Assembly: GCF_014898075.1 (NCBI RefSeq)
Contig: NZ_CP062976.1
Location: 2,170,001 to 2,234,000, forward strand
Direction: 5' to 3'
Source: Neisseria yangbaofengii
Lineage (GTDB): Bacteria > Pseudomonadota > Gammaproteobacteria > Burkholderiales > Neisseriaceae
DNA length: 64,000 bases
Under the pieces are notes generated by a model. That model was not told where the DNA came from. It was given only the letters and a program-made list of their open reading frames with translations, and searched no databases. How positions within the stretch are numbered: the stretch's first letter is position 1; each line of letters opens with the position of its first letter. Shown here in pieces: positions 49,840-58,790 of the stretch. The position numbers and the translations under genes are program-made.

Positions 49840-50535
49840 TTATTTACTGTAATCGCGCTGACCGAAAATCGCGCTGCCGATGCGCACATGCGTTGCCCCG
49901 CATTCCACCGCAACCCTCATGTCGCCCGACATGCCCATCGACAACACATCCGCCTTCACGCCTGCTGCGTTCAAATCTGCCAATAATTGCTGCATGGTTG
50001 CAAACTGTCGGCGCAATTCATCATCGCTGCTATCAGCCTTGGCGACACACATCAAACCGCGCACCTCAATATTCGGCAGCTTCGCCACTTCCGCCGCCAA
50101 AGCCACTGCTTCTTCGGGCGGCACGCCGTGCTTGGCTTCTTCGGCGGCGATGTTCACTTCAATACACACTTGCAGCGGCGGCATTTCAGACGGCCTTTGA
50201 CTGCTGATACGCTGCGCGGTTTTCAGACGGCCTACCGTATGCAGCCAATGTGCTCGCTCGGCAACGTATTTGGTTTTATTCGATTGCACATCACCAATGA
50301 TGTGCCACACGATATCGGACAAATCAGCAAGCGTTTGCGTTTTGTCATACCATTCCTGAATGTAGTTTTCGCCGAAATCACGCTGCCCGGCGGCATATAC
50401 TTCGCGGATGTCTCCGGCCGGAAAGGTTTTGCTCACCGCCACCAGCTGCACCGATTCTTTCAGACGGCCGGCCGCTTCTGCGGCAAGGGCAAGGTCGCGC
50501 AAAACGGTTTGATAATGTTGTTGCAATCCCGACAT
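49840..50535 (-). CDS. YggS/PROSC-family PLP homeostasis protein
   Basis: The 231-residue TIM-barrel protein binds pyridoxal phosphate through Lys36 (QLVAVSKTFP). Other marks are FGENYIQEW, WHIIGDVQSNK, and the phosphate site SMGMSGDMRVAVECGATHVRIG. It keeps PLP balanced and has no known catalytic task. It heads the yggS-proC-yggT cluster. Several DUS copies inside encode GRLK or RPSE. It is divergent from pilT. Confidence 0.92.
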   Translation of the reverse strand: MSGLQQHYQTVLRDLALAAEAAGRLKESVQLVAVSKTFPAGDIREVYAAGQRDFGENYIQEWYDKTQTLADLSDIVWHIIGDVQSNKTKYVAERAHWLHTVGRLKTAQRISSQRPSEMPPLQVCIEVNIAAEEAKHGVPPEEAVALAAEVAKLPNIEVRGLMCVAKADSSDDELRRQFATMQQLLADLNAAGVKADVLSMGMSGDMRVAVECGATHVRIGSAIFGQRDYSK

Positions 50536-50649
50536 GATTCTTTCCTTTATCCGGCCATTTGCGGCCTTTTTGCAAAATTTGCTTGGTTGAACGATATTAT
50601 GTATTTAAAATAAACCGATTTACTATTCTAAACCAAATAAGGCCACATT

Positions 50650-51693
50650 ATGCAGATTACAGACTTACTGGCGTTCGGCGTGAAGAACAAAGCGTCCGAC
50701 CTTCACTTAAGCTCGGCAATGTCTCCGATGATTCGCGTTCACGGCGACATCCGCCGCATCAACCTGCCCGAAATGACCGCTGAAGAAGTCGGCACTATGG
50801 TGACTTCGGTAATGAACGACCACCAGCGCAAACTGTATCAGCAGGATTTAGAAGTCGATTTTTCGTTTGAATTGCCCAATGTCGCGCGTTTCCGTGTGAA
50901 CGCATTCACCACCGAGCGCGGCCCTGCGGCGGTGTTCCGTACCATTCCCAGCAGCGTATTGACCTTGGAAGAATTGCGTGCACCGCGTATTTTCCAAAAA
51001 ATCGCCGAGAATCCACGCGGCCTGGTGTTGGTAACCGGCCCGACCGGTTCGGGTAAATCGACCACTTTGGCGGCGATGATCAACTACATCAACGAAACCC
51101 AACCGACGCACATTCTGACCATCGAAGACCCGATTGAGTTTGTCCACCAAAGCAAAAAAGCCCTGATTAACCAGCGCGAATTGCACCAACACACCCACAG
51201 CTTCCACAACGCACTGCGCTCCGCACTGCGTGAAGATCCGGACGTGATTCTGATCGGTGAGATGCGCGACCCCGAAACCATCAGTTTGGCCTTGACCGCC
51301 GCCGAAACCGGCCACTTGGTATTCGGTACGCTGCACACCACCGGCGCAGCCAAAACCATCGACCGTATTGTCGACGTGTTCCCGGCGGGCGAAAAAGAAA
51401 TGGTACGCTCTATGCTTTCCGAATCGCTGCGTGCCGTGATTTCGCAAACCTTATTGAAAACCCGCGACGGCAACGGCCGTGTGGCGGCGCATGAAATCCT
51501 GATTTCCACACCCGCCGTGCGCAACCTGATTCGTGAAAACAAAATTGCGCAAATCCAATCGGCGCTGCAAACCGGCCAATCACACGGCATGCAGACGCTC
51601 GACCAAGCCCTGCAAAACCTGCTGCGCCAAGGCACCATCAGCCACGAAGTTGCCCGCAGCAAAGCGCAAAACAGCGACACAATGATTCTTTAA
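50650..51693 (+). CDS. pilT: Type IV pilus retraction ATPase PilT
   Basis: PilT is the hexameric motor that pulls the pilus back, driving twitching and DNA uptake. The 347-residue protein has GPTGSGKSTTLAAMI (Walker A), the Asp box TIEDPIEFVH, Walker B VILIGEMRDPETI and the His box GHLVFGTLHTTGA. The C-terminal AIRNLIRE-type block is present (AVRNLIREN). The paralogue pilU follows after a DUS hairpin. Confidence 0.97.
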   Translation: MQITDLLAFGVKNKASDLHLSSAMSPMIRVHGDIRRINLPEMTAEEVGTMVTSVMNDHQRKLYQQDLEVDFSFELPNVARFRVNAFTTERGPAAVFRTIPSSVLTLEELRAPRIFQKIAENPRGLVLVTGPTGSGKSTTLAAMINYINETQPTHILTIEDPIEFVHQSKKALINQRELHQHTHSFHNALRSALREDPDVILIGEMRDPETISLALTAAETGHLVFGTLHTTGAAKTIDRIVDVFPAGEKEMVRSMLSESLRAVISQTLLKTRDGNGRVAAHEILISTPAVRNLIRENKIAQIQSALQTGQSHGMQTLDQALQNLLRQGTISHEVARSKAQNSDTMIL

Positions 51694-51700
51694 TCTATGG

Positions 51701-51736
51701 TTTCAGACGGCCTTTTCATCTCAAGGCCGTCTGAAA
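51701..51736. terminator. Inverted DUS between pilT and pilU
   Basis: A 14-bp stem with T- and A-rich tails fills most of the 59-bp gap between the two genes, so pilU may need its own promoter or read-through. Confidence 0.6.
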
Positions 51737-51752
51737 AGATAATGGAAAAACC

Positions 51753-52982
51753 ATGAGCGATAATAATCCTTTACACGACCTGCTTTCTGAAATGGTGCAG
51801 GCGTATTCGCAAAAAAACCAAGCCCCGCATATCCCGACGCCGGCCGAAATCGGCACACATCTGCATCCCTTGCTCGACCGCATGTGTGTCGAAGCGGAAA
51901 ACCGCAAAGCGTCAGATATTTTCATCAGCGCCGGTTTCCCGCCATCGATAAAAGTCAGCGGCGTGTTGACCCCTGTGCCGCACAAAGCCCTGACCGGCGA
52001 AGAAACGGCGCAAATCGTCGAATCCACCATGAACCCCGAGCAGTTGGAAACCTTCAACCGCGAATGGGAACTCAACTATTCCGTGCAATCGCGCAGCAAT
52101 ACGCGTTACCGTGTCAATGCGTATCACGAGCAAGGCCGCGTCGGCTTGGTGTTGCGCCGCATCAACCAAGAAATTCCCGAAATGGAAGTTTTGGGTTTGC
52201 CGGAAAAAACCAAAGATTTGGCACTCGCCCCACGCGGTTTATTGATTTTGGCAGGCCCGACCGGCTCGGGTAAATCGACCACCATGGCATCGATGCTCAA
52301 CTACCGCAACAACAAAATCCCCGGCCACGTCGTAACCATCGAAGACCCGATTGAGTTTATCTACAAACCGCGCCGCTGTATTTTTACCCAGCGCGAAATC
52401 GGCATCGACACACCCGATTGGAAAACCGCCATCCAAAACGCCATGCGCCAAGCGCCTGACGTAGTGTGTATCGGTGAGGTCCGCAGCGCAGAGAGCATGG
52501 AATACGCCATGCAATTGGCACAAACCGGCCACTTGTGCGTGTTCACCATCCACGCCAACAGCGCATCGCAAACCATCGAGCGCATCATCAACTTCTATCC
52601 GGAAGAGCGTCAGAAACAAGTGTTGATGGACTTGGCTTTGAACCTGACCGGCATCATCGGCCAGCGTTTGGCGATTAAGAAAAACCGCACCCAGCGTACC
52701 GCTGCCATCGATTTGCTGCTCAACACGCCTGCCATGCAGGATTTGATTTTCAAAGGCGAACTGATGGAAATCCGCAGCCTGATGGATCGCGCTTCGGGTG
52801 ACGGCATGCAAACGTTCGACCAGCATTTGTTCAATCTCTACACCCAAGGCCACATCGAATACAACGAAGCCCTGCGCCAAGCCGATTCGGCGAACGATTT
52901 GCGTTTGCGCATTCAATTACACGAAGAAGGCAACGAGCCGGAACGCTTGTTCGACCGCATCAGCGATTTGAATTTGATGTAA
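51753..52982 (+). CDS. pilU: PilU, PilT-like ATPase
   Basis: The 409-residue paralogue of PilT has AGPTGSGKSTTMASML, TIEDPIEFIY, VVCIGEVRSAESMEY and GHLCVFTIHANSA. It has an extra N-terminal segment and a C-terminal tail (EEGNEPERLFDRI). PilU supports PilT-driven retraction and is not a full motor alone. The ATG follows ATGGAAAAACC. Confidence 0.96.
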   Translation: MSDNNPLHDLLSEMVQAYSQKNQAPHIPTPAEIGTHLHPLLDRMCVEAENRKASDIFISAGFPPSIKVSGVLTPVPHKALTGEETAQIVESTMNPEQLETFNREWELNYSVQSRSNTRYRVNAYHEQGRVGLVLRRINQEIPEMEVLGLPEKTKDLALAPRGLLILAGPTGSGKSTTMASMLNYRNNKIPGHVVTIEDPIEFIYKPRRCIFTQREIGIDTPDWKTAIQNAMRQAPDVVCIGEVRSAESMEYAMQLAQTGHLCVFTIHANSASQTIERIINFYPEERQKQVLMDLALNLTGIIGQRLAIKKNRTQRTAAIDLLLNTPAMQDLIFKGELMEIRSLMDRASGDGMQTFDQHLFNLYTQGHIEYNEALRQADSANDLRLRIQLHEEGNEPERLFDRISDLNLM

Positions 52983-53013
52983 ACATTGGGCGGAAACGAT
53001 AAATAACAGGCCG

Positions 53014-53124
53014 AGACTTTTGCACGATTCAATTTGAACCGGAAGAACTATGCCCGTCATTCTCGCGTAAGCGGGAATGACGGTTTAAAGAGTTCCAGAA
53101 ATTTGCGGATTTTACAAAAATCTC
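53014..53124. repeat. Repeat cassette with dRS3-like core
   Basis: The segment is bounded by GAGACTTTTGCA and its near inverse ending ACAAAAATCTC. At 53056-53084 it holds GTCATTCTCGCGTAAGCGGG and AATGACGG, a dRS3-type inverted repeat known from Neisseria intergenic mosaics. No gene is present. Confidence 0.6.
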
Positions 53125-53162
53125 AGGCCGTCTGAAAAATTTAACGCCTTTCAGACGGCCTG
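53124..53162. terminator. Inverted DUS downstream of pilU
   Basis: A 13-bp DUS stem with an 11-base loop directly adjoins the dRS3 cassette. Confidence 0.55.
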
Positions 53163-53239
53163 AAACCTTTATCGTTTCCTATTTGTTAACGCTGCGTTTC
53201 TTTTAGTGAATTTATTCTAAAACCGATTTTGTCTACAAT

Positions 53240-53328
53240 TACGGTTTCAAACACACCTTTCAGTTGAACAATATTTAAGCCCTACTTGTTTGTTTTACCC
53301 TCCCGGCAATGCTCGGGATTTTTTTTGC
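53240..53328 (+). ncRNA. Candidate small RNA or attenuated leader
   Basis: A TACAAT box at 53234-53239 (weak -35) is followed by about 85 bp without a frame and then a G/C hairpin TCCCG-GCAATGCT-CGGGA with T8. The middle is U/C-rich and includes ACACACCTTTCAG, which could pair with a ribosome site. This looks like an Hfq-type sRNA or a terminated leader of the YccS-like gene 70 bp further on. There is no conservation data here. Confidence 0.4.
53300..53324 (+). terminator. Intrinsic terminator
   Basis: TCCCG and CGGGA pair around an eight-base loop and eight T follow. It contains no DUS. It would end a short transcript upstream of the YccS-like gene. Confidence 0.65.
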
Positions 53329-53397
53329 CCGCCGTTTCGGTGCGCTCTGCCGATTCCTGCTAAAATTCGGTTTATTTCACCTTATGCCTGCATCATC

Positions 53398-55572
53398 ATG
53401 ACCATCCCGCCACTCAAGCCGTTGATTATGACGTCGCTGCCCGTGTTTATCAGCGTGCTCATTGCCGCCGCCTGCGTTTGGTATATCGACATGCCCGCGC
53501 TGGCGATGCCTTTTGTATTGGGCATCATTGCAGGCGGCTTGGTTGATTTGGACAACCGCTTAACAGGCCGTCTGAAAAACATCGTGATTACGGTGATATT
53601 GTTCACCGTCGCATCTTTATCCGCACAACTGACGCTCGGCACCGGCTGGCCGTTTATCGCCACCATGACCGCGATGACGTTTTTTTTCACGCTGTTGGGG
53701 GCAGTCGGCCAACGCTACCGCACTTTTGCGTTCGGCTCGCTGGCGGTGGCGACCTACACTTCGCTGACCTACACGCCGGAAACCTTTTGGCTGACCAATC
53801 CGCTGATGATTTTATTAGGCACAGTGTTATACAGCACCTGCACGTTGGTCTTCCAGATGATGTTCCCTCACCGTCCGGTGCAGGAACGCGTGGCCGATGC
53901 TTATGAAAGCTTGGGCGATTATTTCGATGCCAAAGCCGACTTTTTCGACCCTGACGAAGCCGCATGGCTGGGCAACCGCCAAATCGACTTGGCCATGCGC
54001 AACACCGGCGTGATTGCCGACTTCAACCAATGCCGCGCCGCGCTGTTTTACCGTATGCGCGGCCAACACCGACACCCGCGCACCGCCCGCATGCTGCGCT
54101 ATTACTTCACCGCGCAAGACATTCACGAACGCATCAGCTCGGCGCACGTCGATTACCGCGAACTGGCCGACAAACTGAAAAATACCGACCTGATTTTCCG
54201 CATCCACCGCCTGCTGGAAATGCAGGGGCAGGCCTGCCGCAACGTGGCCGGTGCCTTGCGCAGTGGCAAAGACTACCATTACAGCAAACGACTCGGACGC
54301 GCGATGGAAGGCTGCCGCCAATCCTTGCAATGTTTTTCAGACGGCCACCCCGACAGCCGCGAAGTCCACAATATCCGTCAACTGCTCAACAATTTAAGCA
54401 GCGTCGACCACCAACTCAAACAATTGGAAAACAACGACAATCTGGCTGCATTCGAAGGCGGATCCGACGCGACCCGAATCGCCGCTGTGGAAAGCCACAA
54501 CGGTTTGAAACACGTTTGGCAAAGCGTGAAAAGCCAATTGAATTTGGAATCCGCCGTCTTCCGCCATGCCGTGCGCCTGTCGCTGGTGGTGGCCGTGGCC
54601 TGCGGCGTGGTCGAAATCCTCAATCTCAATCTCGGCTACTGGATTTTGCTGACCGCGCTGTTTGTGTGCCAGCCCAACTATTCCGCCACCAAAAGCCGCG
54701 TATACCAACGCATCGCCGGCACGATTTTGGGCGTGGTGGTCGGCTCGTTGGTACCTTATTTCACGCCGTCGGTGGAAACCAAGCTGTGGATTATCATCGC
54801 CTGCACCACTTTGTTTTTCATGAGCCGCAGCTACAAATACAGCTTCTCGACCTTCTTCATCACCATCCAAGCCTTAACCAGCTTTTCCTTGGCCGGGCTC
54901 GATGTCTATGCCGCCATGCCGTGGCGGATTATCGACACCATCATCGGCTCGGTGACGGCGTGGGCGGCGGTATCCTACCTGTGGCCGGACTGGCGCTATC
55001 TCACGCTCGGCCGTACAGCCGCGCTGGCGGTATCCGGCAACGGTGCCTATCTGGATAAAATTCTCGAGCAACTGCAACACGGCGGCAGCGATGACGTCAG
55101 CTACCGCACCGTACGCCGCCAAGCCCACGAACGCATCACCGCCCTGAGCAGTACCTTATCCGACATGAGCGGCGAGCCGGACAAATACGGCGGCCAACTT
55201 TCAGACGGCTTCAATCTATTGAAAACCAATTACGCGCTGACCGGCTACATTTCCGCACTCGGCGCCTACCGCAACGAAATGGCACAGGAAACCGATCCGG
55301 CCTTTACCGCCGGATTCTACCAAACCGCCCGCCAAATCGCCGCACTGTTGAAACACATGCCCCGGCAAACCACCGCCGATTTTCAGACGGCCTTAAACCA
55401 ACTGCTGCACGACTTGGAAGCCTTGCGCAACCTGACCGCCGACCGCCAAAGCCATATCTTGTGGCAGCAACTGAGCCTGATTGCCCGCCAACTGCAACCG
55501 TGTTACCAAGCCTTGCATCATCAAGCCGATACGGTCGAAGCGGAACATTCTTCGGCTATGGCTGCATCTTAA
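53398..55572 (+). CDS. YccS/FUSC-family inner-membrane protein
   Basis: The 724-residue protein has an N-terminal membrane block of about six helices (residues 10-150), a long soluble middle (FFDPDEAAWLGNRQIDLAMR, HRLLEMQGQACRNVAGALRS), a second block of about six helices (residues 400-520; TALFVCQPNYSATKSRVYQR) and a soluble tail. This is the YccS arrangement (FUSC plus FUSC_2) related to AaeB efflux pumps. The substrate is unknown. I chose the ATG at 53398, but another at about 53428 (MTSLPVF) is possible; neither has a strong ribosome site. Confidence 0.82.
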   Translation: MTIPPLKPLIMTSLPVFISVLIAAACVWYIDMPALAMPFVLGIIAGGLVDLDNRLTGRLKNIVITVILFTVASLSAQLTLGTGWPFIATMTAMTFFFTLLGAVGQRYRTFAFGSLAVATYTSLTYTPETFWLTNPLMILLGTVLYSTCTLVFQMMFPHRPVQERVADAYESLGDYFDAKADFFDPDEAAWLGNRQIDLAMRNTGVIADFNQCRAALFYRMRGQHRHPRTARMLRYYFTAQDIHERISSAHVDYRELADKLKNTDLIFRIHRLLEMQGQACRNVAGALRSGKDYHYSKRLGRAMEGCRQSLQCFSDGHPDSREVHNIRQLLNNLSSVDHQLKQLENNDNLAAFEGGSDATRIAAVESHNGLKHVWQSVKSQLNLESAVFRHAVRLSLVVAVACGVVEILNLNLGYWILLTALFVCQPNYSATKSRVYQRIAGTILGVVVGSLVPYFTPSVETKLWIIIACTTLFFMSRSYKYSFSTFFITIQALTSFSLAGLDVYAAMPWRIIDTIIGSVTAWAAVSYLWPDWRYLTLGRTAALAVSGNGAYLDKILEQLQHGGSDDVSYRTVRRQAHERITALSSTLSDMSGEPDKYGGQLSDGFNLLKTNYALTGYISALGAYRNEMAQETDPAFTAGFYQTARQIAALLKHMPRQTTADFQTALNQLLHDLEALRNLTADRQSHILWQQLSLIARQLQPCYQALHHQADTVEAEHSSAMAAS

Positions 55573-55620
55573 AATCAAAGGCCGTCTGAAAAATTTAAAC
55601 CTTTCAGACGGCCTTTGATT
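55573..55620. terminator. Extended DUS terminator
   Basis: The inverted DUS is extended outward to AATCAAAGGCCGTCTGAAA and its inverse, a 19-bp stem, right after the YccS-like stop. Confidence 0.75.
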
Positions 55621-55701
55621 ATCTGAACCACCTTCCTGCCGACCGTGCATGGTGTTTCTGCTAAAATACGCCTTTAATCACCACCGGAAAACCACACACC
55701 C

Positions 55702-56592
55702 ATGCACGCCATCGATATCCGCCATGCTGTCAAAACCTATGCCGACGGTTTTACTGCCCTGAACGACGTTTCTTTTACGGTCGGACAAGGCGAGTTTTTT
55801 GCGCTGTTGGGGCCGAACGGTGCGGGCAAAACCACGCTGATTTCCGCCATGGCCGGACTCAACCGCCTGACTTCGGGCAGCATCAGCGTGATGGGTTACG
55901 ATGTGGTCAAAAAGCCGCAAGGAGCGCGCATGAGCTTGGGTGTGGTGCCGCAGGAATTGGTGTTTGACGCGTTTTTCACCGTGCGCGAAGCCCTGCGTTT
56001 CCAATCAGGCTATTTCGGCATCCGCAACAATGAGGCGTGGATAGACGAAATCATCGACAGCCTCGGTTTGGGCGGCAAAGCCAACACCATCACCCGCAAT
56101 CTTTCCGGCGGCATGAAACGGCGCGTGATGGTCGCGCAAGCTTTGGTGCATCGTCCGCCGGTAATTGTGTTGGACGAGCCGACCGCCGGTGTCGATGTCG
56201 AGCTGCGCCAAAGCCTGTGGACATTCATCGAAAGCCTCAACCGCCAAGGCCACACCATCATTCTGACCACGCATTATCTGGAAGAGGCGCAAAACCTGTG
56301 CAACCGCATCGCCATGATGAAACAAGGCCGCCTGGTGGCTTTGGATTCGACCGAGCATTTATTGCATGCCGAACAAGGCGTGCGTGTGGCGCTGCAATTG
56401 TCCGCGCCGCTGCCTGCCGCTTTGCAGCCTTGGTTGGTTGGCAAACAAGACGGCAGCCTTTTGCTGAAATTAGACGATTACAACCGTCTTGGCGAAGTGT
56501 TGGCCACGCTGAAAAGCGCGGGCATTGAGGTGTTGCACATGGTGCTGCCGGAAACGGATTTGGAAGATGTGTTTGTGAAGCTGACGCGTTGA
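55702..56592 (+). CDS. ABC-2-type transporter ATP-binding protein without adjacent permease
   Basis: The 296-residue ATPase has Walker A LLGPNGAGKTTL, Q-loop VPQELVFD, signature NLSGGMKRRV, Walker B VIVLDEPTAGVD and the H-loop TTHYLEEA. It is of the YadG/CcmA-like type that pairs with an ABC-2 permease. The C-terminal 70 residues form a regulatory extension (LPETDLEDVFVKLTR). The gene expected next to it, a permease, is missing; repeats follow instead. It may work with a permease elsewhere. Confidence 0.87.
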   Translation: MHAIDIRHAVKTYADGFTALNDVSFTVGQGEFFALLGPNGAGKTTLISAMAGLNRLTSGSISVMGYDVVKKPQGARMSLGVVPQELVFDAFFTVREALRFQSGYFGIRNNEAWIDEIIDSLGLGGKANTITRNLSGGMKRRVMVAQALVHRPPVIVLDEPTAGVDVELRQSLWTFIESLNRQGHTIILTTHYLEEAQNLCNRIAMMKQGRLVALDSTEHLLHAEQGVRVALQLSAPLPAALQPWLVGKQDGSLLLKLDDYNRLGEVLATLKSAGIEVLHMVLPETDLEDVFVKLTR

Positions 56593-56636
56593 GGCTAAGG
56601 CATTTGCAAAACTTATCAATTTTCAGAAACCTATCA

Positions 56637-56742
56637 TTCGTCATTCCGCATAGGCAGGAATCCGGAACGTCGGATCTTTGTATTCCCTATATGCTTCTGA
56701 AACGGATAAATCCGGATTCCCGCCTACGCGGGAATGACGGTA
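56637..56742. repeat. dRS3-like mosaic repeat
   Basis: CGTCATTCCGCATAGGCAGG AATCC at the left and ATTCCCGCCTACGCGGGAAT GACGG at the right (about 56716-56740) are inverse dRS3-type units around a short spacer. This resembles Neisseria intergenic mosaic elements. Confidence 0.6.
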
Positions 56743-56769
56743 TAACTCTGTTATTCAAATTGAGCTTTG

Positions 56770-56875
56770 TATAGTGGATTCACTTTAAAATAGGGCAAGA
56801 CGGCGAGCCGGAGACAGTATAGATAATACGGCCAGGCGAACCAACGCCGTACTATTTTAAAGTGGATTCACTATA
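56770..56875. repeat. Short Correia-type repeat (copy 3)
   Basis: A 106-bp element with perfect TATAGTGGATTCACTTTAAA ends and the shared core; it differs from copy 2 at a few bases (GGGCAAGACGGCGAGCCGGA). It follows the dRS3-like unit. Confidence 0.85.
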
Positions 56876-56917
56876 AAAGCTTCAATGGCCTGAAACGGCT
56901 TTTCTTTAATAATCAGC

Positions 56918-56952
56918 ACAAAGGCCGTCTGAAAGATTCAGACGGCCTTTGT
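56918..56952. terminator. DUS terminator of the DegV gene
   Basis: A 16-bp stem (ACAAAGGCCGTCTGAA and inverse) with a three-base loop lies 14 bases past the stop. Confidence 0.75.
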
Positions 56953-56965
56953 TTGCTCTCAAGAA

Positions 56966-57850
56966 TCAATCTTTCAATTTTTCCACCAAACCCACGCCGA
57001 CACCGTGAATACCGACGTGCACCGCCACCGCCGGCGACACCGGTACACCGTCTCCCAAACGCAGGCCGGTTTTTTGGTGGAAACGGTTGGCAAATTGCAG
57101 ATAGGTTTGTTTATCGCCGCTATACAAACCGGCCAACACAAAATCCTGCGGCGGTTTATCCGCCATCTGTTTTTGCGTGCAGGCAATCACCGAATCGAAC
57201 ATTTCTTCATCGTTGCCCACGGTTTCCAAGCGCGACAGTTTGTCTTCGGAAAAATGCAAAATCGTGCGTAATCCCAGCCAATCGCTGAAACGCGCGCCCA
57301 AACGTGACAATGTGCCGTTAAGCGACAAAGATTGCAGCGAGCGCAGGCCGAATACGATGTGGCTATTCGGTTTCAAGCGTTCCAAATAAGCCACGGCTTC
57401 TTCCGCCGTTTTGCCTTCTTCCAGCAAACGCATGGCTTCGAGCGCAAAAAAACCTTCCGGCATACAGCAGCTGCCGGTATCGACCACATAAATCTGCAAT
57501 TGCGGAAAATCAGCCGCCAATGCGCGGATGGTATCGGCCGAATCGCTGAGTTTATGGCTCAGCGTGGTGATGATGACCTGCTGATAGCCTTGTTTGATTA
57601 AATATTGAAAAGTGTTGCGCAATAAATCCTGCGGCGGAGGCTCGGTGGCAACATTGTCATCTAAATGTTTTTGCCGCCATTCACAATAATCGCGGTTGTC
57701 GATTTCGATACCGTCCGCCGACTGGCGCGTGCCCAAATCGACGCGCAGCGGCAAAATCTGCACCAAGCTGTTGCGGTCGAGCACTTCACCCAGCGAACCG
57801 GTTGACGTGGACATCACCGCACAGCGGTAAAGCGAATACGAACTTGACAT
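56966..57850 (-). CDS. DegV-family fatty-acid-binding protein
   Basis: The 294-residue protein has the DegV layout: a VMSTSTGSLGEVLDR start, LPLRVDLGTRQ, TTLSHKLSDSADTIRAL, VVDTGSCCMPEGF and FGLRSLQSLSLNGTLSRLGA. In Gram-positives DegV/FakB proteins bind a fatty acid for a kinase (FakA). No FakA gene is near, and the function in Neisseria is not known. The double Cys is unusual and may be only a quirk. Confidence 0.83.
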   Translation of the reverse strand: MSSSYSLYRCAVMSTSTGSLGEVLDRNSLVQILPLRVDLGTRQSADGIEIDNRDYCEWRQKHLDDNVATEPPPQDLLRNTFQYLIKQGYQQVIITTLSHKLSDSADTIRALAADFPQLQIYVVDTGSCCMPEGFFALEAMRLLEEGKTAEEAVAYLERLKPNSHIVFGLRSLQSLSLNGTLSRLGARFSDWLGLRTILHFSEDKLSRLETVGNDEEMFDSVIACTQKQMADKPPQDFVLAGLYSGDKQTYLQFANRFHQKTGLRLGDGVPVSPAVAVHVGIHGVGVGLVEKLKD

Positions 57851-57993
57851 AACGTCTCCCTACAATCATCCAAACAACGATAAAAATATAAACAAATGGT
57901 CGAAAATTATGATAAACGGTATTATTCGCACTGTCTATCTTTTCTTTATTCATAACTGCATATTTAATTGAACGGCATAATCATTGCAGATAA
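57851..57993. other. AT-rich upstream region of the DegV gene
   Basis: No gene, repeat or clear hairpin is visible. The region must hold the leftward DegV promoter. Confidence 0.4.
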
Positions 57994-58142
57994 GAGACCT
58001 TTGCAAAACACCGGATTTGAGTGCAGTTCGAAGTGAGCGCAGCACAGAAAGCAAAGATTTGTCATCTAAATATGAATAGACAAGCTTTCAAGCAGGGTAT
58101 AACGAAGAAATGTGCCAAAAATGGAGATTTTGCAAAGGCCGC
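57994..58142. mobile_element. MITE-like element with IS5/IS1106-type ends (copy 3)
   Basis: A 149-bp element starts GAGACCTTTGCAAAA and ends in a changed copy (GCAAAGGCCGC). The core GTATAACGAAGAAATGTGCC matches copy 2. It lies about 100 bp before folA, so it could carry or disturb that promoter. Confidence 0.65.
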
Positions 58143-58243
58143 AGATAGGGATTATTTCACCCATGCTTTTCAGACGGCCTGATTTCTTTTTTGCCACAAT
58201 CGTTTACAATAACCCTGTCCTTTCCATCGAAAAGAGCACGTTT

Positions 58244-58732
58244 ATGCAAAAAATTACCCTGATTGCCGCCTACGCCGACGCGCGCTGCATCGGCATTAAC
58301 AACACCATGCCGTGGCATTTGCCGGAAGATTTTGCCTTTTTCAAACACTACACCAGCGGCAAACCGGTGGTGATGGGGCGTAAAACATGGGAATCATTGC
58401 CGAAAAAACCTTTGCCCGAGCGCCGCAACATCATTATCAGCCGCCAGGCCGGCTATATGGCCGAAGGGGCGGAAGTGGCGGCGGGCTTGGATGAGGCATT
58501 GGCTTTGTGTGCCGATGCGCCTGAAATCATCATCATGGGCGGCGCACAGATTTATGCCCAAGCCCTGCCGCTGGCCACGGATTTGCGCTTGACCGAAGTG
58601 GCTTTGCAGGTCGCCGGCGGAGATACGTTTTTCCCTGAATTTTCCGCCGATGAATGGCAGGAAACCGCCCGCGAATCACACACCGGCGCCAAAGGCATCG
58701 ATTATGCGTTTGTACATTACCAACGCCGATAA
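58244..58732 (+). CDS. folA: Dihydrofolate reductase
   Basis: FolA makes tetrahydrofolate with NADPH and is the trimethoprim target. The 162-residue enzyme begins MQKITLIAAYADARCIGINN and has TMPWHLPEDFAFF with the catalytic Asp/Glu position, VVMGRKTWESLP, and IIIMGGAQIYAQALP. The frame stays open upstream to 58112 through repeat DNA, but the chosen start gives the normal length. A palindromic AT-DUS pair follows. Confidence 0.95.
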   Translation: MQKITLIAAYADARCIGINNTMPWHLPEDFAFFKHYTSGKPVVMGRKTWESLPKKPLPERRNIIISRQAGYMAEGAEVAAGLDEALALCADAPEIIIMGGAQIYAQALPLATDLRLTEVALQVAGGDTFFPEFSADEWQETARESHTGAKGIDYAFVHYQRR

Positions 58733-58744
58733 TCAATTCAATCC

Positions 58745-58790
58745 ATATAAAAATGCCGTCTGAAACCGGTTTCAGACGGCATTTTTATAT
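58745..58790. terminator. 46-bp perfect palindrome made of two AT-form DUS
   Basis: The arms begin ATATAAAAATGCCGTCTGAA and meet at CC-GG without a loop. It is the only inverted pair in the window with ATGCCGTCTGAA on both sides. The T5 tail on each strand makes it a folA terminator. Confidence 0.8.
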
